Program-made: the position numbers and the translations under genes
Part shown: positions 35,552-44,744 of the stretch, in pieces
Position numbering within the stretch: the stretch's first letter is position 1
Layout: the number at the start of each line of letters is the position of its first letter
The notes under the pieces: model-generated
Databases searched by the model: none
Seen by the model: only the letters and a program-made list of their open reading frames with translations
Told to the model about the DNA's origin: nothing
NCBI RefSeq assembly: GCF_001486585.1
Contig: NZ_LN909046.1
Location: 1,302,001 to 1,366,000, forward strand
DNA: 64,000 nt
Direction: 5' to 3'
From: Paenibacillus senegalimassiliensis
GTDB taxonomy: Bacteria; Bacillota; Bacilli; Paenibacillales; Paenibacillaceae

Positions 35552-36219
35552 AATTGATACCCCGTTCCTCGCAATGTGCGTATTTCTCCTGCGTCTGTCT
35601 GCCAGTGGGTCAAAGCCTGACGCAATCTTTTAACCGATAAATCAACCGCCCGGTCACTACCGTCATAATCGTTGCCCCAGACCTGCTCAATAAGCTGCTC
35701 CCTGGTAAAAATCCGATTTGGATATTCAGCCAGAAATAGTAGCAACGACAAGTCTCGCGGCGTCAGGGCCACCTCGGCTGCATTCAAATAAACAGAACGC
35801 GAGGTGTAGTCCAGCAGCAGATTGCCAAAGTATCGTTTGCTATCGCCATCCGTCCAATGAGGTCTTCTTCGCAGCACAGCCTGTACCCGGGCAACGACTT
35901 CCTCGGGAACAAATGGCTTGGTCATATAATCATCGGCCCCGTTCTCTAACCCTTCCAAACGCTCCTCTAATTGTCCAAGAGCAGTTAGCATAATTACCGG
36001 ACAAGGACTTTTGGAGCGAATCTGCTTCAGCAGTTCCCATCCATTCATCCCCGGCAACATCACATCCAGTAAGACGAGAGCGTAATCTCCCGCTTCAAAT
36101 TGCTCCATCGCTTCTTGTCCATCACGAACTCGGGCAATCTGGAACCCTGCCTTCTTCAAGTATGCTGCAAGCACACGCGAGATAGCTTCCTCATCCTCCA
36201 CAATCAGGATCGACTTCAC
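35536..36219 (-). CDS. OmpR/PhoB-family response regulator
   Basis: A 227-aa regulator with receiver domain (ED pair at residues 8-9, phospho-acceptor D52 in LLDVMLPG, TKPF lysine) and a C-terminal winged helix (RAVDLSVKRLRQAL, LRGTGYQF). The GTG start at 36219 is set by GGAGGGG five bases upstream; a longer frame starting at 36291 would read through the promoter region and is rejected. It is co-transcribed with the downstream kinase and divergent from yceI. Confidence 0.9.
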   Translation of the reverse strand: MKSILIVEDEEAISRVLAAYLKKAGFQIARVRDGQEAMEQFEAGDYALVLLDVMLPGMNGWELLKQIRSKSPCPVIMLTALGQLEERLEGLENGADDYMTKPFVPEEVVARVQAVLRRRPHWTDGDSKRYFGNLLLDYTSRSVYLNAAEVALTPRDLSLLLFLAEYPNRIFTREQLIEQVWGNDYDGSDRAVDLSVKRLRQALTHWQTDAGEIRTLRGTGYQFWIGE

Positions 36220-36413
36220 ACTGACCCCTCCAGCTCTTTGTATAGTGCTTAATGTAATCTTTAATTTGACATAGACAGTCCCGCCCTGCAAGGGGAAATA
36301 GAAACTTAATTAACAAATTTTAGTTTGACATTTGCCTGACTTATTTATTTGTTAGACTATTACGCAAGCAACATTCAATAGAGAAAAAATAAAGCTTTCA
36401 GGAGGAACCTACA

Positions 36414-37127
36414 GTGAAGAAAAAAACAATGACATGGATAATTACGGGTGTTGTACTAGCAGGTGTCATCGGCGGCGGTGGTTATGCCCTAATGAACAAT
36501 TATTTGGGAAACAACGTTGAGATTGAGACCGTCATTCCTGCGAATAACGCTTCGGGCAATCCTAAACAAACCGCCAGCGCCGCTGCCGGAGAAGTGGTCT
36601 CGCAAGATTTGGTGAATGGCAATTGGAGTATTACTGACGCTTCCAAAGTGTATTTCTCTGTTACCACCTCCAAAGAAACAGTTAACTTCGTTAACAATAT
36701 CGTTAGCGGACAGTGGCAGCTTGATGTGAACGACCTGGCTCAAAGCACAGCCATAGGAACAATCGACATGAACGCGGTAGACTCCAGCAATGCGCAGCGG
36801 GACGAGCATATCAAATCTGCGGATTACTTCGATGTTGCTCAATATCCGAATGCAACCTTTGAGGGCGCAAGCTTTGAGGGACTGCCAACAGACTGGACCG
36901 AAGGCACTGCCTACTATTTTACGATGACAGGAACACTGAATGTACGAGGCATTGATAAAGAGGTTACCTTTGCAGGTACAGCCATGTACCAAGGAGAAGA
37001 GCTACTGCTGTCCAGCAGCACAATGGTCACTTTTGACGACTTCGGCTTGGAGAACCCGCATAGTGTCGTCTTATCTGCTGAAAATGACATTCAGGTTCGC
37101 CTTGAACTGGTATTGAGCAAATCGTAA
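36414..37127 (+). CDS. YceI-family protein with N-terminal membrane anchor
   Basis: A 237-aa protein. Residues ~7-27 form a hydrophobic signal anchor. A Ser/Ala/Asn-rich linker follows, and from residue ~68 a YceI lipocalin-like domain with the hallmark RDEHIKSADYFDVAQYP. YceI proteins bind isoprenoid or other lipids in the periplasm or at the cell surface; here it would face outside. GTG start with AGGAGG 8 bp upstream. A TTGACA sequence lies ~85 bp before the start, but its -10 is unclear. The divergent two-component system may control it. Confidence 0.85.
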   Translation: MKKKTMTWIITGVVLAGVIGGGGYALMNNYLGNNVEIETVIPANNASGNPKQTASAAAGEVVSQDLVNGNWSITDASKVYFSVTTSKETVNFVNNIVSGQWQLDVNDLAQSTAIGTIDMNAVDSSNAQRDEHIKSADYFDVAQYPNATFEGASFEGLPTDWTEGTAYYFTMTGTLNVRGIDKEVTFAGTAMYQGEELLLSSSTMVTFDDFGLENPHSVVLSAENDIQVRLELVLSKS

Positions 37128-37168
37128 CCTGATTAATACGCTCGTTCAGCACTTGTGTATATATTACA

Positions 37169-37199
37169 GAAGCGGCCCGCCATCATGGCGGGCCGCTTC
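37169..37199 (+). terminator. Intrinsic terminator after yceI
   Basis: A perfect 14-bp stem GAAGCGGCCCGCCA / TGGCGGGCCGCTTC with a TCA loop is followed by CTATTTTAA. T-richness is on the plus side, so it mainly serves yceI, though the convergent RpiR gene could use it. Confidence 0.85.
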
Positions 37200-37227
37200 C
37201 TATTTTAATACATGATTAGAAGAGAGA

Positions 37228-38085
37228 TTAATAGTATTCTGTGACCGAAGGACGGCTAGAGATAATTCCCTCGCTATCCAGCTTCTTCTTCAGATAAGAT
37301 TTGTCCGAAGTGATCAACAGACTCATGACTGCATCCACAACGAATAAAAAGGTAATGTGGTTCGACATCATGGCGCTGTTGTTGACGGACATCTTGTCCG
37401 GTACGATGATGTTCATCTCGGCTGCTTCCGTGATGGGAGATGAGTCATAACAGGTAATCGCCACCGTCTTCGCCTGATTCATCTGGGCCGTTGACACCGC
37501 AGCAATAATCTCCTGCGTTGCCCCCGAACGGGAAAAGGCAATCACCACGTCCTCCGGCGTAGCCTGCGACGCAGCAATCTTCATCGCGCGGCTGTCACTG
37601 CTCGCCTCGGCACTGATTCCGATCAAGGACAGGCGGTTCTTAAGAGCCATAGCCGACAGGAAGGAATCGAAGATGCCGAAGATATGGATGCGTCTGGCCT
37701 GCTTGAGCGCTTCCGCTACATAACGCAGCGCATCCTCGGTGATCATCGCGGAGGTATTAATTACAAGCTCATTGTAATCAAGTGCCAGCCCGTCGATCGG
37801 GGTAATCTCCCGACGCTCCTTCTTCCGCGTTTGCATTTCCCGGTAGAAGGTATCCTGGGCGATGGCAATCTTGAAGTCGTTAAAGCCCTTGAAGCCAATC
37901 TTTTTGCAAAAACGGTTAATGCTAGTCTCCGAGACGCCAATCTCATTGGCCAGCGCCGTAATCGTATGTTGGGTAATAAATTCGGGTTGGTGAATGACGA
38001 ACTGGGCAATCTGATTTTCACCATAAGTGAACTTCTTGTTCAGCGAAATAATTTTTGCAATTACCGCGGGTACTTGCGAAGCCAT
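37228..38085 (-). CDS. RpiR-family transcriptional regulator (HTH_6 + SIS)
   Basis: A 285-aa regulator: N-terminal HTH_6 domain (ALANEIGVSETSINRFCKKIG) and a C-terminal SIS domain (IHIFGIFDS, AFSRSGATQEI) that binds a phosphosugar. RpiR proteins typically sense the sugar-phosphate made by the pathway they control. AGGAGG lies 7 bp before the ATG. It is last in a five-gene operon and faces, at a distance, the nanE-ROK operon. The likely effector is an N-acyl-hexosamine 6-phosphate (inferred from nanE). Confidence 0.9.
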   Translation of the reverse strand: MASQVPAVIAKIISLNKKFTYGENQIAQFVIHQPEFITQHTITALANEIGVSETSINRFCKKIGFKGFNDFKIAIAQDTFYREMQTRKKERREITPIDGLALDYNELVINTSAMITEDALRYVAEALKQARRIHIFGIFDSFLSAMALKNRLSLIGISAEASSDSRAMKIAASQATPEDVVIAFSRSGATQEIIAAVSTAQMNQAKTVAITCYDSSPITEAAEMNIIVPDKMSVNNSAMMSNHITFLFVVDAVMSLLITSDKSYLKKKLDSEGIISSRPSVTEYY

Positions 38086-38147
38086 GACATGTCCTCCTGC
38101 TTGTGCGAATACCGATTCTTTCGAAAACGGTCTCGCGCAATAACGAT

Positions 38148-38858
38148 TTACCTATTATAGCATACGGAGTCCATACTAGCTAAAATTTCCTTCCACTTTT
38201 TCACATTTTCTGCGAATTGCTCCATCTTGATTTCACCCGTTTGTATCAGGTACATATGGTCCAGTAAGCTCGGCAAATAGGGAAGTCCAAGCATTTGCTT
38301 GCAGAAGGCGTGCGCCGCAATTTCGCTGGTCTGCAAGACTGTTGCCTTCCTGCGGAACGGGCCGATTCTGAGGCACTCTACCGACTCCAGAAGCTCATTA
38401 GTAAATTGTCCGCTGCGATACTCCAGCCAGTGATAGTATTCATGAGCCAAATGAATGTCCACAATTCTATCAAAGGTAACCGGACCGAGGGCACCTCTTG
38501 TCTCAGCCGCAGTCTGCAATTGACGCAGCGACTCACGATACACCGTAATATGCGGCACTTTCCCGCTCCAATCCAATTGAGCCCGCAGCGCCACCTTCAT
38601 TGTCCCCGCTCCCGCAGACTCAGCCAGCCTGAACTCAATACCCGCTTCCTCCAGAAGCACGCGGATATCCTGACCCTGAAGCGGCAGGGCAGCACGTCTC
38701 CCCGCCCCCAAGGACTGTTCAAGATAATAGCCATATCTGCCGGAGTCCAGCTTATGGAATACCGGGTCCCGCTCCAATTCGGCCAAAGCCAATATGTCAT
38801 CATCAAGCCCCAAAGCGCAAAGATCGAACGCCTGCACCTCATTTTGCCCGCCCGCCAT
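38148..38858 (-). CDS. Uncharacterised HExxH metalloprotein
   Basis: I do not recognise the family. The 236-aa protein has no signal peptide or membrane helix. Near residue 150 it contains HLAHEYYHWLEY, a HExxH zinc-metallopeptidase motif, and a helix TSEIAAHAFCKQ ~50 residues later could supply the third ligand (Glu). The size and spacing resemble small intracellular zinc peptidases or peptidase-like proteins. AGAGGTG lies 8 bp before the ATG. It sits between the HyuA-like gene and the RpiR gene in one operon, so it may process an amide or peptide made in this pathway; this is speculative. Confidence 0.6.
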   Translation of the reverse strand: MAGGQNEVQAFDLCALGLDDDILALAELERDPVFHKLDSGRYGYYLEQSLGAGRRAALPLQGQDIRVLLEEAGIEFRLAESAGAGTMKVALRAQLDWSGKVPHITVYRESLRQLQTAAETRGALGPVTFDRIVDIHLAHEYYHWLEYRSGQFTNELLESVECLRIGPFRRKATVLQTSEIAAHAFCKQMLGLPYLPSLLDHMYLIQTGEIKMEQFAENVKKWKEILASMDSVCYNR

Positions 38859-38901
38859 CTCTACATCACCTCTCCTTGCTTAACCTTTACCCTTAGCCCG
38901 T

Positions 38902-41046
38902 TTACTGATAAGCTACCGCCAGCCACGCTTCCTCTTCACTCAGCATCTCCGTCTCCATGTCCACAATCGATAGCAATTGTTCCTTGGTCTGCATGCCCGT
39001 CAGATCCAGCATTTTCTCACGGAAGAACAAGAAGACCTTCGGAATCGTCGCGTTGGCGTCTGAATATATCGTATGCTCATCAAGAAAACCAACAAACCCC
39101 TCATCCCGCTGCTTCTTGCTGAATTCCCCGTAATGTACCCCGGCCTGCTTAAAGCGAACAACGCCTTCCCTGTCCACCACACTGACCGAAGTCCGCTTCT
39201 TCTTGATCAAGCCAAAGAACGCTTTACGTACCTCTTCACTGACGAACAAATGCCAACGACCCGTTTGAGCCGCCAGGAACATAGCATCTACCGCGGCATC
39301 TACAGAGCTTGCAGCGATGGCACGCATCTCCGCTTCCGTCATAGCGGCTTGCCCTAAATCCTTGGACCGAAGTTCCGTTGATCCGGTAGCGATAGCACGC
39401 AGGATGTTCTTCTGATTATCAATTTCAATCGTGACCTCTACCGTGTCCTCACTTGCTCCGGACTGAACAATCTTCTCCATAATATCACTGCGAATCCGCT
39501 TGATATCTGCCTCGGTAGGATTGATGACCGTGCGTTCGATCTGCTCCTTTACCATGGCCAGTGCCACGCCAATTGTTGAAATATACGGTGCATTCTTGGC
39601 GATCTGCCACTTCATGTTCTCCTTCTCCGCCATGGCCGGAATCAAGACAGCCCCGCTGCCACCCCCGCCAACCAAAGTGACGAAAGAGCGATCCAGTTCA
39701 TAATCTGCGATCATCTCATTCACAGTCTTCATCGTTTTCTCGATGGCGAGATCCAGAGCCTGCCGCGCCGCCGCCTCACCGGAAATGCCAAGGTGTACCC
39801 CGAGCGCATCCCAGGCCAAGCGGGCACTTTCTTTCCCGGCATAAGCATAGTCCCCCTCAGGAACGTAGCCAAGCAGATTGGCCGCTCCCGCCAAAGTCAG
39901 CGAGAACTCTTCGCCGGAACCACCTCGAATGATGGCATATTCCTGGGCGTCTCCTTCACGCGGGCTGATAAATACAACGGCAGCGTCTTGCAGCCCAGCC
40001 GGGGAAGCAAAGCACTCATAGGCCTTCCCGGCAATATGGGCGCTTCGTGGACCTACATCGGTAATTCGGCCGCCCGCGACGCGAATCATACTGCCGCCCG
40101 CAATCCCCAGAGTACGGACATCCAGCGACTGCAGGTAAGTACGGTGTCCACCGACCTGCGCATTTTGAATCATGACTTTCCCGTTCTTGATGACGGAAAT
40201 ATCTACGCTGGTGCCGCCAACCTCAAAGAAAATACCATCGGATATTTTCTCGTACATCAACGCTCCTGCAACGCCTGCCGCAAGTCCGGAGAGCATCGTC
40301 AGAATAGGGCGCTTCCGCACCTCCTCAATGCTCATCACCCCGCCATCACAACGCATGATCATTAATTGAGAAGTGATGTTGGCATTAATGACGGATTTCT
40401 CGGTCATATTGGCGGTTTCCATCATTTTCGGAATCAAGCTGGCATTAATAACTGCCGTTCTTGTTCTTGTACGCAGACCATATAATTGCGATATTTCATG
40501 CCCGCCTGTTGCAAACACATTGCGTCTCGCCGCCGTCTGGGCGATAGCCAGCTCATTAGCCGGGTCATCCACACTATAGGCTTCCGATGCCACAATGACT
40601 TCCGCCCCTTGGCTCAGCAATTCGTCCAGAGCTTGCTCCACCGCTTCATCCTTCAGATGCTTGGAATCCAGATACGTATGGTAGCTGTGTAGATACTTGC
40701 CCGGCGCCAGCTCAATTTGCCCCGGATTGGATTCACTACGCGCACTGAGGCCGTCAATGCCTGCCCCCATGCCGAGGATGCCCACCTTCGCCACATCCCC
40801 CTCCAAAAGTGCATTCGTTGCCTGCGTGGTTCCGTGAGCGATAAAGGCCACATCCTCCGGAGCGATACCCTTGCTTTGCAGAATCGTCTGCAAGATCTGA
40901 ACGATCCCCTTGGCCACACCATCTTCATCATGATGGGTGGTCGGAATTTTCATCTTTTCAATAATTTCGAATGTTTCATTGTCCAGCACGACCGCGTCTG
41001 TAAATGTTCCACCGACGTCGATGCCCACCCTTACTTTTCTACCCAT
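38902..41046 (-). CDS. Hydantoinase A/oxoprolinase-family protein (HyuA-like)
   Basis: A 714-aa member of the HyuA family, ATP-dependent enzymes that open cyclic amides (hydantoins, 5-oxoproline) or carboxylate ketones. The ATPase-fold phosphate-1 loop GIDVGGTFTDAV starts at residue 8, FIAHGTTQATNALLEG follows, and GGTSVDIS and GGGGSGAV mark the later ATP-binding segments. Most relatives need a HyuB partner; none is encoded here. AGGAGG precedes the ATG. The upstream gene encodes a transporter and the next an HExxH protein, so it is probably central to a small-molecule catabolic pathway of unknown substrate. Confidence 0.82.
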   Translation of the reverse strand: MGRKVRVGIDVGGTFTDAVVLDNETFEIIEKMKIPTTHHDEDGVAKGIVQILQTILQSKGIAPEDVAFIAHGTTQATNALLEGDVAKVGILGMGAGIDGLSARSESNPGQIELAPGKYLHSYHTYLDSKHLKDEAVEQALDELLSQGAEVIVASEAYSVDDPANELAIAQTAARRNVFATGGHEISQLYGLRTRTRTAVINASLIPKMMETANMTEKSVINANITSQLMIMRCDGGVMSIEEVRKRPILTMLSGLAAGVAGALMYEKISDGIFFEVGGTSVDISVIKNGKVMIQNAQVGGHRTYLQSLDVRTLGIAGGSMIRVAGGRITDVGPRSAHIAGKAYECFASPAGLQDAAVVFISPREGDAQEYAIIRGGSGEEFSLTLAGAANLLGYVPEGDYAYAGKESARLAWDALGVHLGISGEAAARQALDLAIEKTMKTVNEMIADYELDRSFVTLVGGGGSGAVLIPAMAEKENMKWQIAKNAPYISTIGVALAMVKEQIERTVINPTEADIKRIRSDIMEKIVQSGASEDTVEVTIEIDNQKNILRAIATGSTELRSKDLGQAAMTEAEMRAIAASSVDAAVDAMFLAAQTGRWHLFVSEEVRKAFFGLIKKKRTSVSVVDREGVVRFKQAGVHYGEFSKKQRDEGFVGFLDEHTIYSDANATIPKVFLFFREKMLDLTGMQTKEQLLSIVDMETEMLSEEEAWLAVAYQ

Positions 41047-41119
41047 TTCATTGCTCCCTCCTATCTCTCTATAAGCTTGGCGACTTGTTTACCATGCTGC
41101 CCAAAGTGCTCTCGCACCG

Positions 41120-42415
41120 TTAAAAAACAACAAACGCACCCCAGATCATTGAAATCAGTACAGCCGTCACCATCCAAGGCAATGTCCGCTTCAGAATGTC
41201 ATTGATATCACTCTTGGTGAAGTCAGCTACCCAAACGTTATGGGAGTTGGTAGGGTCGGATACCGCCTGCACATTACTGACTACCCGAAGTGCCAGCATG
41301 GCTGCAATTGGAGTCATACCTGCGCCAACAAATAAGGCTGCGATGCCGCTCCCAAGTCCCCATACGTTCAACGGACCACGGTAAATAGCCAGCGGTGACA
41401 AGATCGTAAAGAACAGGATGTACATGAGTGGGCTTCCCGGCAGTACCGCCTCAATCAACGGCGAAATAATAGCCGTCACCTGTGGTGCCATAACGGCATT
41501 TACCAGAATACCGATGCCGATCATCAATCCCAAAGCCCCGGCTACATCCTGAATACCTTCGACCAGCGAACTGGACAGCACGTGCACAGGACGCTTCGGC
41601 CAGGACAATAACAACGTAGCCACCGCGCCGATAATAACAGCAGGCACGATATCCATTTTAAATACGAACACCATAATTACAGGTACCACTGGACTGATCA
41701 GCGCGATCGTAGGTACCTTGCGACCATCGGAAGACGGTGAGTTCGCCGGCATCGCCCATGCTTTGCGGCCCTTTCCATCCCGGCGGGCATAAAATACGAT
41801 CATGATCATGCTAATCACAATCAGCGGCAGAGCTGCAATGAGCGTGTAATTAGCAATCGTAGCTACCGGCAATCCCATCACATCCACATAAACCGCCCAG
41901 TTCGAGACATTAAACAGGACACCCACGCCAACGGAGGTCAGTAATACAACTGAGGACAAGAATTGACTAATCCCGGCGGTCAGCATAATCGGAATAATAA
42001 TGGTACCCACGAGGATAACCATTCCCAGGCCGCTTGCGGCGGAGAAGATCACCGAAGCGGTTACAAAGAACAGCAGCGCAATCAGAATCGGCTTATCCCC
42101 TGCCAGTTCGGCAGCCTTACGAATGATTGCTTTAGTTACGCCTACTTTGTTCAGAATTTGACCAAACCAGGCACCAAAGATCAAGCCTGCTATTGCGGTA
42201 GAGAGCCGCATGGACCCCTGAGCCAGGATCGTCCCGCTAATCGTAGCTGTATCAGGAGCACCTGAAGACCATGGTACGCCCGCAATCAGTGCAAACAATA
42301 TCGCCATGCTTGGCAGCGCCAGGATGGTAGGCAGCTTCCGGGTCATCATTAACGCTGCAAACAGAATAAATACGAGTAATATACCAATCGCCTGTATCCA
42401 CATTATCGAACTCAT
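41120..42415 (-). CDS. Ion-coupled organic-acid transporter (GntP/CitMHS-like)
   Basis: A polytopic membrane protein of 431 aa with about 11-12 predicted helices and re-entrant-like glycine-rich segments, in the style of the ion-transporter superfamily (gluconate, citrate or dicarboxylate symporters). The C-terminal half has SDPTNSHN near residue 390, a polar loop often seen before the last helices. Substrate unknown; the operon suggests an acidic or cyclic-amide compound. It lies 48 bp after the FAD oxidoreductase gene and 73 bp before the HyuA-like gene. Confidence 0.75.
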   Translation of the reverse strand: MSSIMWIQAIGILLVFILFAALMMTRKLPTILALPSMAILFALIAGVPWSSGAPDTATISGTILAQGSMRLSTAIAGLIFGAWFGQILNKVGVTKAIIRKAAELAGDKPILIALLFFVTASVIFSAASGLGMVILVGTIIIPIMLTAGISQFLSSVVLLTSVGVGVLFNVSNWAVYVDVMGLPVATIANYTLIAALPLIVISMIMIVFYARRDGKGRKAWAMPANSPSSDGRKVPTIALISPVVPVIMVFVFKMDIVPAVIIGAVATLLLSWPKRPVHVLSSSLVEGIQDVAGALGLMIGIGILVNAVMAPQVTAIISPLIEAVLPGSPLMYILFFTILSPLAIYRGPLNVWGLGSGIAALFVGAGMTPIAAMLALRVVSNVQAVSDPTNSHNVWVADFTKSDINDILKRTLPWMVTAVLISMIWGAFVVF

Positions 42416-42463
42416 CGTTCAAATCTCCTTTTAATGTTCAAATTGGAGTTCTCCTCCAGCCTC

Positions 42464-43813
42464 TTATACCTCCAGATAAGCTCCCTGCTCCTTCAATACT
42501 TGCTGCACCTTGGCGACGTCCACCTCCTGAACGTTCAAGTCATGCAAAGCGGCCTGCGCAGCAGCAACCCCGCCCGCATGTCCAATGGCCCCGGTGGTCG
42601 GCGTCGTTCTCACCGCAGCCTGGGCTTCAAAGGTAGCCGACAGACAACGTCCAATTACGATGACGTTATGAAGAGACGGCGTCACAAGACAGCGGTACGG
42701 AATGCTGTACATCCCGCCCCATTCCAGCTTCTCGTGCTTCGTCCCTTCCCCGTCAGGGTTATGGATATCAATGGGATATCCCGAATGGGCAATCGTATCC
42801 TCAAATGGAGTCTGGGAGAGGATATCAGCCGCAGTCAGCGTGTATAGGCCAACGATTTGACGGGAACCTCGCACACCGATCGAAGGGCCGGTTGATTCTA
42901 CGATAGCGTTTTCAAAACCCGGTATATACTTCTTAACAAATAACTCCAATTCTCTGCACTGCTTCCGTCCCACGGTCTCCGCGCGGCTTAGGCTCCAGGC
43001 ATCTGTTCCGTCATGTCCGAGAATGCGCGTTGTATTCAGAATCACCTCGCCGGGGGTATTGGTCTCGAAGAAGAGAATATCCTCGCGCGGAATGGAGATT
43101 TCGCCTCGCTCCTTGGCTTGCTTGAACAGGCTGACGAAGCCAGCGGTTGACAATCTTGGAGCATCCTCAATAATGGAAGTATCCCCTTTGTATAACGGGA
43201 AATCTTCCGGGTGGGCATGGATATAGGCCTTTACCTTAGCGATATCCACATTGATCATCTTCATTTTCAACGTCATCGGCTGCATGGCTCCATCGCTTTC
43301 CCGCCCCTTGGTGAAGGCTGCACCTGCACGGACGGACAGATCTCCGTCGCCGGTCGCATCAATAAAGACTTTGGCTGCGAGCTTGCTTAAGCCAGACTTG
43401 TTGCATACGGTAATCTCTGTGATTCGCTGGTCTTCAGTATGCACCTCGGCCAGCATAGTGTGATACAGAATTTGTCCCCCATTTTCCAGAATCATTGATT
43501 CCAGTTCCACCTTAAGCGCTTCAGCATCAAACGGGGTGACCGAATACGTGAATCCTACGGTGTCGAAAATATGTCCTGGTGATTTCCCTATTCTCTTCAA
43601 TCTCTCGATCAGTTCGTTGGTCAAGCCTTGAATTGCCAGCTTCTCTCCAGCGTGAAAGGTCATCATGGGACCTACGCCGTTAGCGGTCAGAGTCCCTCCC
43701 AAATAGCCCTGAGATTCTACGATCAGTGTCTTTGCTCCCGACTTGGCGGCTGCTACAGCAGCCATGACGCCGGAAATGCCGCCTCCTACCACAATGACGT
43801 CCAATGCTTCCAT
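42464..43813 (-). CDS. FAD-dependent oxidoreductase (FAD_oxidored family)
   Basis: A 449-aa flavoprotein. It has the dinucleotide motif VVGGGISGVMAA at the N-terminus, the second FAD segment VFIDATGDGDLSVRAGA near residue 195, and C-terminal HNVIVIGRCLSATFEAQAAVRTTPT. Proteins of this family occur in carbohydrate and small-molecule catabolic operons, and few have known substrates. It is the first gene of the minus-strand operon, and a perfect palindrome at 43926-43940 lies in its upstream region. Confidence 0.82.
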   Translation of the reverse strand: MEALDVIVVGGGISGVMAAVAAAKSGAKTLIVESQGYLGGTLTANGVGPMMTFHAGEKLAIQGLTNELIERLKRIGKSPGHIFDTVGFTYSVTPFDAEALKVELESMILENGGQILYHTMLAEVHTEDQRITEITVCNKSGLSKLAAKVFIDATGDGDLSVRAGAAFTKGRESDGAMQPMTLKMKMINVDIAKVKAYIHAHPEDFPLYKGDTSIIEDAPRLSTAGFVSLFKQAKERGEISIPREDILFFETNTPGEVILNTTRILGHDGTDAWSLSRAETVGRKQCRELELFVKKYIPGFENAIVESTGPSIGVRGSRQIVGLYTLTAADILSQTPFEDTIAHSGYPIDIHNPDGEGTKHEKLEWGGMYSIPYRCLVTPSLHNVIVIGRCLSATFEAQAAVRTTPTTGAIGHAGGVAAAQAALHDLNVQEVDVAKVQQVLKEQGAYLEV

Positions 43814-43925
43814 CCGTTTTACTCCTCCTTATTTGCGGTTTGGCTGTTTCATGTGTACTAAATTAACAGATCAAATTCGCTTTGTAAATGATTATGTTTA
43901 TTTTTTTCTTAATTTCCGTTAATTT

Positions 43926-43940
43926 AGAAAATTATTTTCT
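43926..43940. promoter_or_regulatory. Palindromic operator candidate (RpiR?)
   Basis: AGAAAAT-T-ATTTTCT is a perfect 15-base palindrome in the A+T-rich region (43814-44030) between the divergent FAD-oxidoreductase and nanE operons. The only regulator gene in the cluster encodes an RpiR protein, so it is the natural candidate to bind here. No clear -35/-10 pair stands out. Confidence 0.45.
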
Positions 43941-44030
43941 TTACTTATTGATCTCTAATTTTTATACTGTGTAATAGATTAATGTATGCGTTTTATTCCC
44001 ACAAAATTTATACAGTCAAAGGAGTCGTAA

Positions 44031-44744
44031 TTGATCATGGAGCAACTACTGGAGCAGTTAAAAGGGCAACTTATCGTATCCTGTCAGGCTTACGCAGGAG
44101 AGTCATTATACGGCAGTCATATTATGACCGCTATGGCGAATGCCGCCAAAGATGGCGGAGCCGCCGCTATTCGGGCCAATTCCCCGCAGGACGTCGCTGC
44201 TATCAAAGAAGGCTGCGGGCTGCCCATTATCGGGATTTGGAAGAAAAGCTATGCCGATTCGGAGGTATACATTACGCCCTGCCGATCTGACGTAGAGCTG
44301 CTCTTCGCCGCTGGTGCCGACATTGTAGCTGTAGATGCGACGGGACGGGTACGGCCTGGAGGTGAGACCTTGGAAGCACTGATAGCCGGTGTCAAACGGC
44401 AACCAGGACGTTTGCTGATGGCTGATGTGTCCACCCTGGAAGAAGGATTGGCAGCAGCAGAACTTGGTTTCGACCTCATCTCAACCACCCTGTCTGGATA
44501 CACTCCTTACAGCACGCAAAGTAAGGACCCGGACTTCAAGCTGCTAGAGGAGCTGTCCAGCTCCGTAGAGGTTCCCGTGATTGCCGAAGGTCGAATCCGC
44601 ACACCCGGGCAAGCAGCAGCGGCCCTCCAAGCCGGAGCATATGCTGTGGTGGTCGGCACTGTCATCACTCGTCCACATACAATCACTGGAGAATTTGCCC
44701 ACGCTCTGCGCGCGGGAGCCAGCAAGATCGAGGAAGGTCGATGA
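44031..44744 (+). CDS. nanE: N-acylglucosamine-6-phosphate 2-epimerase (NanE family)
   Basis: A TIM-barrel epimerase of 237 aa that converts N-acetylmannosamine-6-P to N-acetylglucosamine-6-P. NanE hallmarks are QAYAGESLYGS at the N-terminus, IIGIWKKSY with the conserved lysine, ITPCRSDVE, ADVSTLEEG and STTLSGYTP. AAGGAG lies 6 bp before a TTG (44031); an ATG two codons on is 12 bp away, so TTG is favoured. Its stop overlaps the ROK kinase start by 4 bp. No sialate lyase (nanA) is present, so the mannosamine derivative must come from another source. Confidence 0.9.
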   Translation: MIMEQLLEQLKGQLIVSCQAYAGESLYGSHIMTAMANAAKDGGAAAIRANSPQDVAAIKEGCGLPIIGIWKKSYADSEVYITPCRSDVELLFAAGADIVAVDATGRVRPGGETLEALIAGVKRQPGRLLMADVSTLEEGLAAAELGFDLISTTLSGYTPYSTQSKDPDFKLLEELSSSVEVPVIAEGRIRTPGQAAAALQAGAYAVVVGTVITRPHTITGEFAHALRAGASKIEEGR

